In this document: positions 1-9,071 of the stretch, in pieces
Layout: each line of letters begins with the position of its first letter
Numbering within the stretch: the first letter of the stretch is position 1
Assembly: GCA_017428765.1 (NCBI GenBank)
Contig: JAFRQF010000034.1
Span: 17,913 to 81,912 of the forward strand
Source of the DNA: Erysipelotrichaceae bacterium
GTDB taxonomy: Bacteria > Bacillota_I > Bacilli_A > Erysipelotrichales > Erysipelotrichaceae
Direction of reading: 5' to 3'
Length of the DNA stretch: 64,000 bases
Program-made: the position numbers and the translations under genes
Notes under the pieces: generated by a model
Told to the model about the DNA's origin: nothing
Databases searched by the model: none
Seen by the model: only the letters and a program-made list of their open reading frames with translations

Positions 1-729
1 ATGATCGAGGTCATAAGACATGGAAACGGTGATGACCTTTTCCTTTTCCGCTCTGTCGATCGCCATGACGCGATGATCCGCAACATTGGAGATCTTTTCA
101 GAGTACTCATAGTACATCTCATAGACCTTCTTCTCATCGACCGCATCCTTCTTTATAAGCGTATTGATCGCTCCGGCCTTGACGATGAGATCCTTGAACT
201 TCCAGCGCAGATTGGCATTGTCCGATACGTTTTCGGCAATGATGTCTTTGGCACCCTGAATGGCATCTTCAACGCTCTTGACATTTTCATTGATATATCT
301 GGCTGCCTCGTTTTGCAGATCGGAGTGTTCCGGAAGAGACAGGATATACTGGCTCAAAGGTTCCAGACCGTTCTTGATGGCGATGCCGGCTCTGGTCTTC
401 TTCTTCTGCTTGTAAGGCTTATAGAGATCTTCGACCTGAGAGAGCTTGGTGCAGTCCATGATCTGCTTTTTCAATTCATCCGTCAGCTTGCCCTGTACTT
501 CGATCAGGGCGATGACGCTTTCTTTTCTCTCAGCGAGATTGAGTTCATATTTATATTGCTTCTCGATGTATAAGATCTGTTCTTCATCCAGAGCTCCGGT
601 CTGTTCCTTTCTGTATCTGGCGATAAAAGGAACGGTATCACCGCTCTGCAGCATTTCCAATACGGTATTTACCTGTTTTACGCTGATCTTAAGCTCTTCA
701 GCAATGGTCTTTATGATCGTTTCATTCAT
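1..729 (-). CDS. tex: Tex-family transcription accessory protein, N-terminal part (gene runs off the window)
   Basis: The minus strand reads MNETIIKTIAEELKISVKQV from 729, then AERKESVIALIE and an YKPYKQKKKTRAGIAIKNGL stretch, which is the typical N-terminal region of Tex, an RNA-binding protein with a YqgF-like domain and a C-terminal S1 domain. Only about 243 residues lie here; the YqgF, HhH and S1 parts would be beyond base 1. The start at 729 is chosen because GAGG at 741-744 sits at a usable distance; an in-frame ATG at 738 is too close to it. Family knowledge: Tex helps transcription and RNA turnover, with unclear mechanism. It is divergent from degV. Confidence 0.9.
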   Translation of the reverse strand, partial: MNETIIKTIAEELKISVKQVNTVLEMLQSGDTVPFIARYRKEQTGALDEEQILYIEKQYKYELNLAERKESVIALIEVQGKLTDELKKQIMDCTKLSQVEDLYKPYKQKKKTRAGIAIKNGLEPLSQYILSLPEHSDLQNEAARYINENVKSVEDAIQGAKDIIAENVSDNANLRWKFKDLIVKAGAINTLIKKDAVDEKKVYEMYYEYSEKISNVADHRVMAIDRAEKEKVITVSMSYDLDH

Positions 730-753
730 GATATGCATACCTCACAATGATAG

Positions 754-783
754 ATTGTATCATTTTATCTTTGTATTTTCCAA
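754..783 (-). promoter_or_regulatory. Likely promoter of tex
   Basis: On the minus strand a TTGGAA box (778-783) and a TACAAT box (754-759) are separated by 18 bases and lie just upstream of the tex ribosome-binding site. The fit to a vegetative promoter is good; no experiment supports it. Confidence 0.55.
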
Positions 784-843
784 AATCATTTTATCTGCAT
801 TATTCCCAAATAGGATTAGAATAATATCTGGGAGGTCTTTCTT

Positions 844-1692
844 ATGGTAATTATCGCAACAGATTCTGCAGCCGACTTCGAAATGAACGAGCTCCAAAAG
901 ATGAATGTGACTTATCTGCCGATGTCTGTCATGTTCGGCGAAGATCAGTACCTGGAAAACATCTCGATTTCCAAGGAAGAGTTCTTCGAAAGACTGAAGT
1001 CTGACTCACATTTTCCGAAAACATCCCAGCCGTCTCCGGCGATGTTTGAAGAATTATTTGAAAACGCAAAGAAAAACAGCGATGAGGTCGTCTATCTGCC
1101 TCTGTCGTCCGGGCTTTCCGGCGATTATCAGACGGCGATGTCCGTAAAAAACATGGTCGGTTACGAAGGGATCTACGTCATCGATACCCTGACCTGCACC
1201 GGTGGACAGCGTCTTCTGGTCGAAAAAGCCGTAAAGATGAGAGATGAAGGATATACCGGTGCGCAGATCGCCGAAAAGATGGAGTCTCTCAAAGAAAAGA
1301 CCGTCATCTATACGGTCATGGATACTTTGGAGTATCTCTTCAAAAACGGCAGGCTTTCCAATGCCGCCTATTACATCGCACAGCTCGGTCACATCAAGCC
1401 GATCATGCATTGTGCCGCAAACTCGCAAGGCAAAGCCGAGATCGTATCGAAACACATCGGTCTCAACAAGGCGATCCGCTATATCGTCGACCGTCTGGAT
1501 GACGAAGTTCCGGATCCCGAGTATCCGTTCTATGTCATGTACACTTATGACAAGGTCAATGCCTATAAACTGGTCGAGAAGCTGAAAGAAAAAGGCATCG
1601 AAGTCTCTGAAGACAGGATCATACCGGTCGGCGCCACCGTCGGTGCTCATATCGGCCCGTATGCCTGTGCAGTAGCATACATCAAAAAATAA
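844..1692 (+). CDS. DegV family fatty-acid-binding protein
   Basis: The 282-residue product opens with IIATDSAADF, the DegV N-terminal signature, and keeps the family pattern TSQPSP near residue 60, LSSGLSG near residue 89 and DTLEYLFKNGRLS near residue 161. Length matches the family (about 280). DegV proteins bind a fatty acid, and the FakB members present it to the FakA kinase; which fatty acid or partner is used here cannot be told. GGGAGG (830-835) precedes the ATG. The gene is monocistronic and ends in a hairpin shared with the opposite gene. Confidence 0.93.
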   Translation: MVIIATDSAADFEMNELQKMNVTYLPMSVMFGEDQYLENISISKEEFFERLKSDSHFPKTSQPSPAMFEELFENAKKNSDEVVYLPLSSGLSGDYQTAMSVKNMVGYEGIYVIDTLTCTGGQRLLVEKAVKMRDEGYTGAQIAEKMESLKEKTVIYTVMDTLEYLFKNGRLSNAAYYIAQLGHIKPIMHCAANSQGKAEIVSKHIGLNKAIRYIVDRLDDEVPDPEYPFYVMYTYDKVNAYKLVEKLKEKGIEVSEDRIIPVGATVGAHIGPYACAVAYIKK

Positions 1693-1715
1693 TGCGGGTC
1701 TTCACCCGCATTATT
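1688..1715. terminator. Bidirectional terminator between degV and the zinc-ribbon cluster
   Basis: Perfect 12-base arms (1688-1699 and 1704-1715, AATAATGCGGGT and its complement) enclose a CTTC loop. The stem lies between convergent genes and contains the degV stop codon. Confidence 0.85.
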
Positions 1716-2107
1716 CAATTCAATTCGTTTTCCAGTTCACCGATCACATCCAGGATCTTCTTCCATGTGATCTTTTCTTTTTGCGCATTCATCAGATCCC
1801 GATACTTTCCTTCTTCGGGATGCGCTTTGGCCAGAGTGAAGTAATGATAATAATAGCCAAAGGCTTCATACTGGCTGACATCGACGCTGAGTTCATCATC
1901 CGCATACTTGTTCGACAGAGTCCTTAAATAGATCTGTTCGTACTCGCCGTTGTCGAAATCCGCATTCAAGGCTTCCAGCCCGTAGCTTCTTGAGCCATAG
2001 GTGACGTCCCGCTTGATATCGACAAAGAGCGTATGCGCGTTGATGTAGAGTATCAGCATAAAGAAGATGATCAGTATCCTTGCAAGAGTGACCCACCTAT
2101 TCCTCAT
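1715..2107 (-). CDS. Small membrane-anchored protein of unknown function
   Basis: This 130-residue protein has one hydrophobic segment at about residues 7-25 (LARILIIFFMLILYINA) and a soluble, acidic, tyrosine-rich remainder. It lacks the zinc ribbon of the two genes upstream but resembles the region after their membrane segment, so it may be a shortened third member of the same set. It overlaps the previous gene by 11 bases and has its own site GAGAGG seven bases from the ATG. I do not recognise a family. Confidence 0.75.
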   Translation of the reverse strand: MRNRWVTLARILIIFFMLILYINAHTLFVDIKRDVTYGSRSYGLEALNADFDNGEYEQIYLRTLSNKYADDELSVDVSQYEAFGYYYHYFTLAKAHPEEGKYRDLMNAQKEKITWKKILDVIGELENELN

Positions 2108-2816
2108 GATTCAGCCTCTCATTCACCAGCACCAGCAATTGCGCATCGCTGAGATCCTTTATCGTAGCGATGTCTTCTTCCGTTAAAGACAAAGTCGCCT
2201 GCAAGTACAGATCGAGCTCATGATCGAGATCTTCAAGATAGACGGCGGTCTCCGGATAGGAGTTTCGCTTCTCGTATCTTTGCATCTCGGTCTTGAATTC
2301 CTTGATCTGCTTGCACGAATCCAGCAAGGGATCGCTGTAGAGCTCCTTGCCGTAATAATAATTGCTTATGTCTCTGACCACTCTTTCGTAGTTCTCTGCC
2401 ATATAGATGATCTGGTTGTAAGGCGCAAAATCTTTGTACGGCAGCGGGAACTTTCTGGCGAAGACGGCCAGTTCGATGTATTCCCCGTCTTCCAGGAAAG
2501 TATCCATCGTATCCCTGATCTGCTTCACGCTCATCCTGGAAGCGATGATGCGCTCGGCGATCTCGTAACTTGCCGAATGCACCGGGATCAGAAACAGATT
2601 TGCCAGAAGGATCATCACCAGTATCACCAGAAGGCCATAGCCCTTCTTGGACTTCTTGACCTCATCAACGACCTCAAAACGCGTACTCTGAAACTTCCTA
2701 TCGAGATCTTTGAGTTTTTTCAGGTGTTCCTGCGCCTCGGGATTCGGTGTACCGCAATGAGGACATACAGCATCCTCGAGCGACAAAGGAGCGCCGCAGT
2801 TCTTACAGTTAACCAT
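2097..2816 (-). CDS. Zinc-ribbon membrane protein, unknown function (paralogue 1)
   Basis: The 239-residue protein begins with a zinc ribbon (CKNCGAPL, then CPHCGTPN; two CxxC pairs 12 residues apart), followed by a charged linker and a single membrane segment at about residues 60-78, then a helical extracellular or cytoplasmic domain. AAGGAGGGG lies four bases from the ATG. The gene overlaps its neighbours on both sides, so the three genes from 3540 to 1715 form one translationally coupled unit. Function is unknown; the layout ribbon-TM-helical domain recalls zinc-ribbon sensors or scaffold proteins of Firmicutes. Confidence 0.8.
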   Translation of the reverse strand: MVNCKNCGAPLSLEDAVCPHCGTPNPEAQEHLKKLKDLDRKFQSTRFEVVDEVKKSKKGYGLLVILVMILLANLFLIPVHSASYEIAERIIASRMSVKQIRDTMDTFLEDGEYIELAVFARKFPLPYKDFAPYNQIIYMAENYERVVRDISNYYYGKELYSDPLLDSCKQIKEFKTEMQRYEKRNSYPETAVYLEDLDHELDLYLQATLSLTEEDIATIKDLSDAQLLVLVNERLNHEE

Positions 2817-3540
2817 TCGTCCCCTCCTTGAGATAGCCGCTTAATTCAGAGCCCCGCAGATAGCCGTATTCATCGCAATGTTCCCGATAGATCTCTTCCA
2901 GCTTGGCTTCGGAGAGTCCTTTCTGGTTGAGCATCGTCAGCAGGGATCCGCGCATCAGTTCATATTCTTCCATATCGACCTTGCTCATACCGTTATATCC
3001 GGCAAAGTATTCCGGATAGAACAGGAAATACAGCGCATCCGCAAGATCGTATTCATTGAAATATTCTTCTTCCGAGATCTTCTTGAACTCCTTCTTCAAA
3101 GCATAGGAAGGATAATGCGACCAGCGGGATACCGCCGATGAGTTTTCGTAATACAGCTTATCGATCGTCTCAAAGTCGTCATTGCGATAGGCTTCATCGA
3201 GCTTTTCAAGATTCTCATCTTCCCAAAGGATGGCCTCAAGAGCTTTTTCATCGTATTCCCGGTCATTGTAATAATTGACATTGGCAAAACGCGAAAAGAA
3301 GAACGCCAGCAATATGATCGCAGCAATCATGACCAGAGAACGCAAAAGCGAAGTAAAAATGATCCTCGTGACCGAACGATGTGCCTCCTGCTTGAGACCG
3401 AGCATCGAATCGATCATATCGTAGATCTTTTTACGGAACTTTTTGTAAGCACCCTTCTTGTTCATCGTGCCGCAGTACGGACATTTGTCCAAAGACTCAC
3501 TGAATACCGCACCGCAGTTCTTGCATGTGATCTGTTTCAT
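2809..3540 (-). CDS. Zinc-ribbon membrane protein, unknown function (paralogue 2)
   Basis: A 243-residue protein with the same layout as its downstream neighbour: zinc ribbon at residues 5-23 (CKNCGAVF and CPYCGTMN), a basic juxtamembrane stretch, a membrane segment near residues 65-84 and an acidic helical domain. The last 8 bases overlap the next gene. The start has only a weak AAGAGT upstream, and a TAAGAT box about 8 bases before the ATG raises the chance of a very short leader. No function can be assigned. Confidence 0.8.
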   Translation of the reverse strand: MKQITCKNCGAVFSESLDKCPYCGTMNKKGAYKKFRKKIYDMIDSMLGLKQEAHRSVTRIIFTSLLRSLVMIAAIILLAFFFSRFANVNYYNDREYDEKALEAILWEDENLEKLDEAYRNDDFETIDKLYYENSSAVSRWSHYPSYALKKEFKKISEEEYFNEYDLADALYFLFYPEYFAGYNGMSKVDMEEYELMRGSLLTMLNQKGLSEAKLEEIYREHCDEYGYLRGSELSGYLKEGTNG

Positions 3541-3559
3541 ACTCTTTTATCTTATCACT

Positions 3560-4675
3560 TTATCTGCGGATGAGCTTTATTCCGTTTTGCGCTACGATGA
3601 TCGGCACATAGAGTTCATCATCGCAGATCCCGGCATGCTGGCCGGAATAGTACAGATTTCCCCTCTCCTTGTATATGAGCACCAGGTCACTTTTGGCGAT
3701 GGCGATATAATCGCCGATGAACTGTTCGAATCGCGGATGATTCGGCCTGTCGCCGAACAGATGTGACTCTATGACCTGTGCCTTGGATAAAAGGACATAG
3801 TCATCTTCGAAACGCTGTTTGAACAGTTTTTCAAATTCTCTTTCCATCCCCTTGCGGATCTTGAAAGCCATGGCTCTTTGTTCCAGAGAAGGTCTTCTTG
3901 CGAAAAACCTGTCGAATTCGGAATTCCAGAGATTATAGAAACGGCGGATGTCCACCTGGCCATGGTCTGCCGTCACCACCAGCAAGGTATCCTTATTCAG
4001 ATTCTTCACGAGTTCTTCGATCTCATAGTTGATGTGCTCGAGATAGGAATCGCATATCTTACTGGAAGGTCCGTGCTCATGCATGTAGGTGTCGTATTTG
4101 TCCCAATAGGCATAGATGTAGCGGTATTGCGAATAGGAAAGATCCGCCAGACGGCAGCACATCTCATCGAAGTCCTCACAGCCGTCTTCTTCAAAGGAAG
4201 GAAACAGGATCCTGGAAGGAACACCGATGCGATTCAGTTCCTGTTCCGTCGTAGTTACCGGCACATATTTGCGAAAGATATCTCCTTCGTAGGTGATCTC
4301 GTTATAATAACCCATCGAACGGAACGGGATCACGATATCATCGACTTCTTCAAGATACTGCATCCAGCCCAGCCATCCGTTCTCGCATGGCGGACGGCCG
4401 TTGCGGATCGACGTGGTGGCCGCAGTCGTCGTGGAAGGAAAGACGGTCGACGGGCTTGCCAGCATATTGCTGACAAGGAAAGAATCTTTGGGAAGCTTCT
4501 TTCTGATCAGGTTGGCGCCCATTCCGTCCACCAACAAAACAAAGACCTTCTCAGGCCTTTGTTCATTGAGGATGGCAGTCAAAGACGGATCATCATCATA
4601 AACGTGATTCAGACCAAAATACTTCCTGATCGAAGCCACATACGATAATACTGATCCGTTGTAGTTGACAAACAT
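3560..4675 (-). CDS. Alkaline-phosphatase-superfamily phosphodiesterase/nucleotide pyrophosphatase-like protein
   Basis: The 371-residue product carries the metal-site landmarks of the type I phosphodiesterase family: LLVDGMGANLI near residue 47, a nucleophile region PSTTTAATTS near residue 79 and VTADHGQVD near residue 235, with a second ADHG-like metal ligand set and a C-terminal SGQHAG histidine. These are seen in PF01663 enzymes that cleave phosphodiester or pyrophosphate bonds; the substrate is unknown. The ATG at 4675 overlaps the M18 stop as TGATG, so I prefer it to the in-frame TTG three bases upstream. It is cotranscribed with the aminopeptidase and nucleoside hydrolases. Confidence 0.85.
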   Translation of the reverse strand: MFVNYNGSVLSYVASIRKYFGLNHVYDDDPSLTAILNEQRPEKVFVLLVDGMGANLIRKKLPKDSFLVSNMLASPSTVFPSTTTAATTSIRNGRPPCENGWLGWMQYLEEVDDIVIPFRSMGYYNEITYEGDIFRKYVPVTTTEQELNRIGVPSRILFPSFEEDGCEDFDEMCCRLADLSYSQYRYIYAYWDKYDTYMHEHGPSSKICDSYLEHINYEIEELVKNLNKDTLLVVTADHGQVDIRRFYNLWNSEFDRFFARRPSLEQRAMAFKIRKGMEREFEKLFKQRFEDDYVLLSKAQVIESHLFGDRPNHPRFEQFIGDYIAIAKSDLVLIYKERGNLYYSGQHAGICDDELYVPIIVAQNGIKLIRR

Positions 4676-6045
4676 CAATCCATTTCCTTTAAGAATACTT
4701 TGTATGCACGATATGCTTCATAGATATCCGCTTTGGAAGCCGTCTCATACGGAGCGTGCATGTTCTGAACCGCGATGCCGGCATCGACGACATCCATGTT
4801 CTTATTTGCCAGGACATAGGCGATCGTTCCGCCGCCGCCCTGATCGACTCTTCCCAGCTCGGAGAACTGGAAAGCGACATCGTTTTCATCCATGATCTTA
4901 CGGATCTTGGCGATGAACTCAGCCGGTGCATCGTTGGATCCGGACTTGCCTCTTGAACCCGTGTACTTGTTGAAGGAGATGCCTTTTCCGAAGTAAGCGG
5001 CATTCTTGGCTTCATTTACCTGCGGATAGTTCGGGTCGTAAGCTGCCGAGACATCGGATGATAACATCCTGGAATTCTCCAGGGCATGTCTGATCTTGAG
5101 ATCGTTGTATTCGCCTTGTACGTTGATGAGTTCGGCGACACTGTTTTCAAAGAATGCGGACTGCGCACCGGTGGAACCGATGGAGCCGATCTCTTCTTTA
5201 TCGGTAAGGATGCAGACGGAGGTGCGTTCCGGCTTGTCGGATTCAAGCAAAGCTGCCAGAGAAGTATAGGCACAGATGCGGTCATCATGACCATAGCCCA
5301 TGATCATCGAACGGTCCAGACCGAGGTCTCTTGCCTTGCCGCAAGGTACCAGCTCGAGTTCTGCCGAAATGAAATCGGCTTCTTCCATGTCGTAATCCTT
5401 CTTGAGGATATCCAGAAGGTTCTTCTTGACCGGGTCCTTTTCTTCCTTCTTGGACTTGGCCGGGATGGATCCTGCCAGAGCGTTGAGGTCTTCGCCTTCG
5501 ACGACATTGGAACCCGGCTTGGACATCTGGTCTTTTGCCAGGTGGATCAGCAGATCCGAGATCTCTACGATCGGATCGGATTCCTTCTCGCCGATGCAGA
5601 TATCGATCTTCGTGCCGTCTTTCTTGCATACGACGCCATGGATCGCCAGAGGTCTGGCTGTCCACTGGTATTTCTTGATGCCGCCGTAGTAATGGGTATC
5701 CATCAGGACCAGACCGTTGTCTTCATACAACGGATTCTGTTTGACATCGATCCTCGGAGAATCGATGTGGGCACCTAAGATGTTCATGCCTTCTTCGATC
5801 GGCTTCTTGCCGATGACGAAGAGTGCCAGCGATTTGCCGCGGTTGTTGAAATAGAATTTATCGCCTGCCTTGATCTTCTTTACGTTTCTGAATTCCTTGA
5901 AACCGGCCTTTTCTGCCAGCTCGATCGATTTGCTTACAGCTTCTCTTTCTGTCTTGGCATGATCCAGGAAGTCTTTGTAGTCTTCCGAGAACGCCATGAC
6001 TGCCTTCATCTGTTTCGCATCATACTTTTCCCAAACTGTCTTCAT
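4675..6045 (-). CDS. M18 family aminopeptidase
   Basis: A 456-residue cytosolic zinc aminopeptidase. Metal and catalytic motifs are visible: GAHIDSPRID (His ligand) near residue 91, MGYGHDDR near residue 250 and LTDKEEIGS (Glu pair) near residue 284; the C-terminal GRVDQGGGGT and MHAPYETASK are also family hallmarks. Family members remove N-terminal, often acidic, residues from peptides. AGAGGA six bases before the ATG supports the start. It lies 14 bases downstream of a nucleoside hydrolase gene and overlaps the phosphodiesterase-like gene by one base, so all four probably share one transcript for scavenging. Confidence 0.93.
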   Translation of the reverse strand: MKTVWEKYDAKQMKAVMAFSEDYKDFLDHAKTEREAVSKSIELAEKAGFKEFRNVKKIKAGDKFYFNNRGKSLALFVIGKKPIEEGMNILGAHIDSPRIDVKQNPLYEDNGLVLMDTHYYGGIKKYQWTARPLAIHGVVCKKDGTKIDICIGEKESDPIVEISDLLIHLAKDQMSKPGSNVVEGEDLNALAGSIPAKSKKEEKDPVKKNLLDILKKDYDMEEADFISAELELVPCGKARDLGLDRSMIMGYGHDDRICAYTSLAALLESDKPERTSVCILTDKEEIGSIGSTGAQSAFFENSVAELINVQGEYNDLKIRHALENSRMLSSDVSAAYDPNYPQVNEAKNAAYFGKGISFNKYTGSRGKSGSNDAPAEFIAKIRKIMDENDVAFQFSELGRVDQGGGGTIAYVLANKNMDVVDAGIAVQNMHAPYETASKADIYEAYRAYKVFLKEMD

Positions 6046-6059
6046 CCTTTTTCCTCTTT

Positions 6060-6992
6060 CTAAAACTGACGGTAAGTGTCGATGATCTTCTGTGAGAACA
6101 ACTCACGATCGACATCCATAAACGCCATGCAGTGGCGGTCCTCAAATTTGAAGTCCGTATACAGATCGCTTACGGTCTTACCAAATGTTATTTTACCTTG
6201 TGTTTCCACATAAATGCCACATTTGTGCCCCTTGAACCAATCGGGATGTGCGGTATAGATGACCGGGCAGGAATCGTGTTCGCACACGCCCTTCCAGTGC
6301 AATTTCGCCCTTGATTCATACAGCAGATGATTGGAATCGATAAAAAGCTTCGAAGCCGGATTGTCAAAGGAAGCGATCGCATCGATATCGTCATCGTCCA
6401 GATAGGCCTTATGCGTCACATCCAGACCAAACAGGTTGACTCTGATGCCCGATTTCATGACGTTTTCCGCCGCATGGGGATCGGAGTAGATATTGAATTC
6501 CGCACATGGCGTGACATTGCCGCCGATGATGGCACCGCCCATCACATTGAGCTCTTTGATCATATGTACGATATCCGGATGCTTGGCGATCGCGATGGCG
6601 ATATTGGTCAAAGGACCCACCGGGCAGACGACGAGCTGCCCTTCATATTCTTTTGCCGCCTCATATAAGGCATCCCAGGCTTTCTTTTCCTGTACAGGCG
6701 CATCAGACAAAGGGATCTGTGCCCCGCCCAAGCCGTTGGAACCATGGACATATTCCGCCGTATGCAGATCGATGACCAGCGGCTTCTTAGCACCGGGATA
6801 GACTTTCACTTCTTTCTTTCCCGCCAGGGCAAGGACGTCTCTGGCGTTGCGGAAGGCGTTTTCCTGCGATGTATTGCCGGCGACTGCGGAAACGCCGATC
6901 AGCTCGATCTCTTCGAGTTTCGAAGCGACCAGAAGAGCGACCGCATCATCGACGCCGGTATCCGTATCGATCCAAACAGGTATCTTCTTCAT
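6060..6992 (-). CDS. Inosine/uridine-preferring nucleoside hydrolase (copy 1)
   Basis: The 310-residue protein starts MKKIPVWIDTDTGVDDAVAL; the DTDTGVDD box supplies the calcium ligands and NIYSDPHAA and CEHDSCPV match the later conserved blocks. Family enzymes cleave nucleosides to ribose and base. An in-frame extension reaches to 7223, but that part is antisense-like sequence inside the upstream gene; GGGAG before 6992 and homology fix the start. Stop and start of the two hydrolases are one base apart. It is a divergent paralogue of the gene upstream, so substrate range may be split between them. Confidence 0.9.
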   Translation of the reverse strand: MKKIPVWIDTDTGVDDAVALLVASKLEEIELIGVSAVAGNTSQENAFRNARDVLALAGKKEVKVYPGAKKPLVIDLHTAEYVHGSNGLGGAQIPLSDAPVQEKKAWDALYEAAKEYEGQLVVCPVGPLTNIAIAIAKHPDIVHMIKELNVMGGAIIGGNVTPCAEFNIYSDPHAAENVMKSGIRVNLFGLDVTHKAYLDDDDIDAIASFDNPASKLFIDSNHLLYESRAKLHWKGVCEHDSCPVIYTAHPDWFKGHKCGIYVETQGKITFGKTVSDLYTDFKFEDRHCMAFMDVDRELFSQKIIDTYRQF

Positions 6993-6993
6993 A

Positions 6994-7944
6994 TCAGAAC
7001 TCCCATCCTTCAAAACTTGCGCAGGCTTCCACGAGCTTATCGACGAACTTCTGTCTGTCAAGTCCGACGACACATCTGAAATTCGGCTTATTGCCGCTAC
7101 TTCCGTTATAGTCCGCCACCGTCGCTCCGCGGCAATACCTGCCGCTAAGCTCGATATCCACATAATAGTCCCGGATATCGAAGATCTCCGGCCAGACCAG
7201 TGACATGACTGCGCACGGATCATGGGTGCAGCAGCCCTTCCAGCCCAGAGACTTCATATGGATAAAGAAGAAATCGAACCATTCCGCAACGACTTTGGCG
7301 ACCGGATTGTTCAAAGCACGGATCCTCTCCCAGTCTTCCGGATAGACGATGGCCTGCTCGGTCACGTCCAGTCCGCACATCTGCAAAGGAAGACCGGAAT
7401 GCGCGATCGTATAGGCAGCCTCCGGATCGACCAGGATGTTGAATTCCGCTCCTGCCGTCCAGTTACCGTTGCGAAGTCCGCCGCCCATCGTGGAGATCCG
7501 GCCGATCTTTTCTTTCAGTTCCGGATGCGCCAGAAGCAGCGCTGCCACATTGGTCTGTGCACCGGTGGAAATGATCGTCACTTTTTCTTCCGATTCACGC
7601 AGGACTTTTTCCATCATCTCGATCGCCGAAAGCTTCGAAAGTTCATGATCGGGCTCCGGAAGTCTCGGTCCGTCAAGGCCGGTCTCGCCATGGAAATTCG
7701 GCGCGATGATCAGATCGGAGACCAGCGGACGGTTCCTGCCTTTTGCCACCTCGATATCCAAATGCAGCAAGGAGACGATGCGTCTGGCATTGTAGGTGAC
7801 TTTTTCCAAAGTCTGGTTGCCGGCAACCGTCGTGATCGCTTTGATATCGAAATCCGGGATCGTCGAAGCCAGCACCCAGGCGATCGCATCATCATGTCCG
7901 GGATCGCCATCGAGTATGACCGGTATTTTCTTATTCTGATTCAT
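6994..7944 (-). CDS. Inosine/uridine-preferring nucleoside hydrolase (copy 2)
   Basis: The 316-residue product has VILDGDPGHDDAIAW at the N-terminus, GAEFNILVDPEAA near residue 155 and CCTHDPCAV near residue 240, all standard for calcium-dependent nucleoside hydrolases. AGGAGAG (7951-7957) lies six bases upstream of the ATG at 7944, excluding the in-frame ATG at 7977. It is the first gene of a four-gene minus-strand operon and is divergent from adenosine deaminase, so purine and pyrimidine nucleoside use is clustered on both sides of this intergenic gap. Confidence 0.92.
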   Translation of the reverse strand: MNQNKKIPVILDGDPGHDDAIAWVLASTIPDFDIKAITTVAGNQTLEKVTYNARRIVSLLHLDIEVAKGRNRPLVSDLIIAPNFHGETGLDGPRLPEPDHELSKLSAIEMMEKVLRESEEKVTIISTGAQTNVAALLLAHPELKEKIGRISTMGGGLRNGNWTAGAEFNILVDPEAAYTIAHSGLPLQMCGLDVTEQAIVYPEDWERIRALNNPVAKVVAEWFDFFFIHMKSLGWKGCCTHDPCAVMSLVWPEIFDIRDYYVDIELSGRYCRGATVADYNGSSGNKPNFRCVVGLDRQKFVDKLVEACASFEGWEF

Positions 7945-8000
7945 AGATGTCTCTCCTAAAATATTGACCACTTTCATTCTAGCATACCCTGTTCATCGGC

Positions 8001-8006
8001 TATAAT
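8001..8006 (+). promoter_or_regulatory. -10 box of the adenosine deaminase gene
   Basis: A perfect TATAAT lies 24 bases before the chosen ATG at 8031. Transcription would start near 8013, leaving a leader with the AAGGATGG ribosome site. No clear -35 box is present. Confidence 0.45.
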
Positions 8007-8030
8007 GAACATAGAAGGATGGTAAAAACT

Positions 8031-9071
8031 ATGAAATATTCATTCCCGAAAGTCGACCTTCATCTGCATCTCGACGGCTCTTTTCGCACTTCCACGATCT
8101 GGCAGCTTGCCCTTGAACAGGGCGCTGAGATGCCTGCCGATACTCTGGAAGGATATGAAGCCTGGATGGAAAAATGTTCGCATTCCGGCAGTGTCAACGA
8201 ATATCTGAAGATGTTCGATGCGCCGCTTCAGGTCATGCAGGACAGGGATTCGCTTGCCAGAGTTACGAAAGAACTCATCGAAGATATCGCTGCCCAGGGT
8301 CTTGCCTACGCAGAGATCCGCTTTGCGCCGCAGCTTCACACCCATAAGGGCATGAGCCAGCGTGAGGCCATCGAAGCGGTCCTCGAAGGAAGAAGACAGG
8401 GCCTTGAAAACTGTCCGAATATAAAGATCGGCATCATCTGCTGCATGATGTGCGTAGGAACGGAAGATCTCAACTGGAATGAAAATATGGAGACCGCCAC
8501 GATCACCCACGAATACCTCGACAAAGGCGTCGTCTGTCTCGATCTTGCGGGAGCGGAAGGCATTGTGCCGTTAAGCAACTTCGCCCCATTGTTCGAGAAA
8601 GCGAAGCAGCTTGGCACACCTTTGATCTGCCACGCCGGCGACTCCCAGGACTGGCGCACGGTCAAAGATGCCATCGAAATGGGTGCCGTCCGTATCGGAC
8701 ATGGCCATCATGTCTATGAAAATCCATACCTGTCCCGCTATGTTGCGGAACACGACATCGCTTTGGAGATCTGTCCGACTTCCAATGTGCACTGTGAGAC
8801 CCGAGAATCCTACAAGATGCATCCGGCATGGAACTTATATACGATCGGCGTACCGGTCACCATCAACACCGACAACATGACGATGTCGCGGATCAATCTG
8901 GAAGACGAATACGACCATTGTCTCAACGAGATGGGCTTCGAATACGAGGATCTGATCCTGATGAACATCAATTCGGTCAAACACTCCTTCCTGAAAGAAG
9001 AAGATAAGAAAATCCTTCTGGAAAAACTCGCTCTGGCTCTGGAAGAGTGCCTGCAAGAGGCAGCCGCATGA
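8031..9071 (+). CDS. add: Adenosine deaminase
   Basis: The 346-residue protein has VDLHLHLDGS (zinc ligands HLH) near residue 6, ICHAGD near residue 200, IGHGHH near residue 225 and NTDNMTMS (catalytic Asp region) near residue 277, which together define adenosine deaminase. It turns adenosine or deoxyadenosine into inosine for the phosphorylase encoded next. An ATG at 8019 is in frame, but it would lie about six bases after the predicted transcription start and overlaps the ribosome site; 8031 matches family starts. The stop overlaps the next start as ATGA. Confidence 0.92.
   Translation: MKYSFPKVDLHLHLDGSFRTSTIWQLALEQGAEMPADTLEGYEAWMEKCSHSGSVNEYLKMFDAPLQVMQDRDSLARVTKELIEDIAAQGLAYAEIRFAPQLHTHKGMSQREAIEAVLEGRRQGLENCPNIKIGIICCMMCVGTEDLNWNENMETATITHEYLDKGVVCLDLAGAEGIVPLSNFAPLFEKAKQLGTPLICHAGDSQDWRTVKDAIEMGAVRIGHGHHVYENPYLSRYVAEHDIALEICPTSNVHCETRESYKMHPAWNLYTIGVPVTINTDNMTMSRINLEDEYDHCLNEMGFEYEDLILMNINSVKHSFLKEEDKKILLEKLALALEECLQEAAA

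Noticed and set aside
5086..5778. Open frame of 230 codons opposite the M18 aminopeptidase
   Set aside because: A mirror of the aminopeptidase codons; no promoter, ribosome site or recognisable motif.
6993..7223. N-terminal extension of nucleoside hydrolase copy 1
   Set aside because: The in-frame stretch is out-of-frame sequence of the upstream hydrolase; homology and the ribosome site place the start at 6992.
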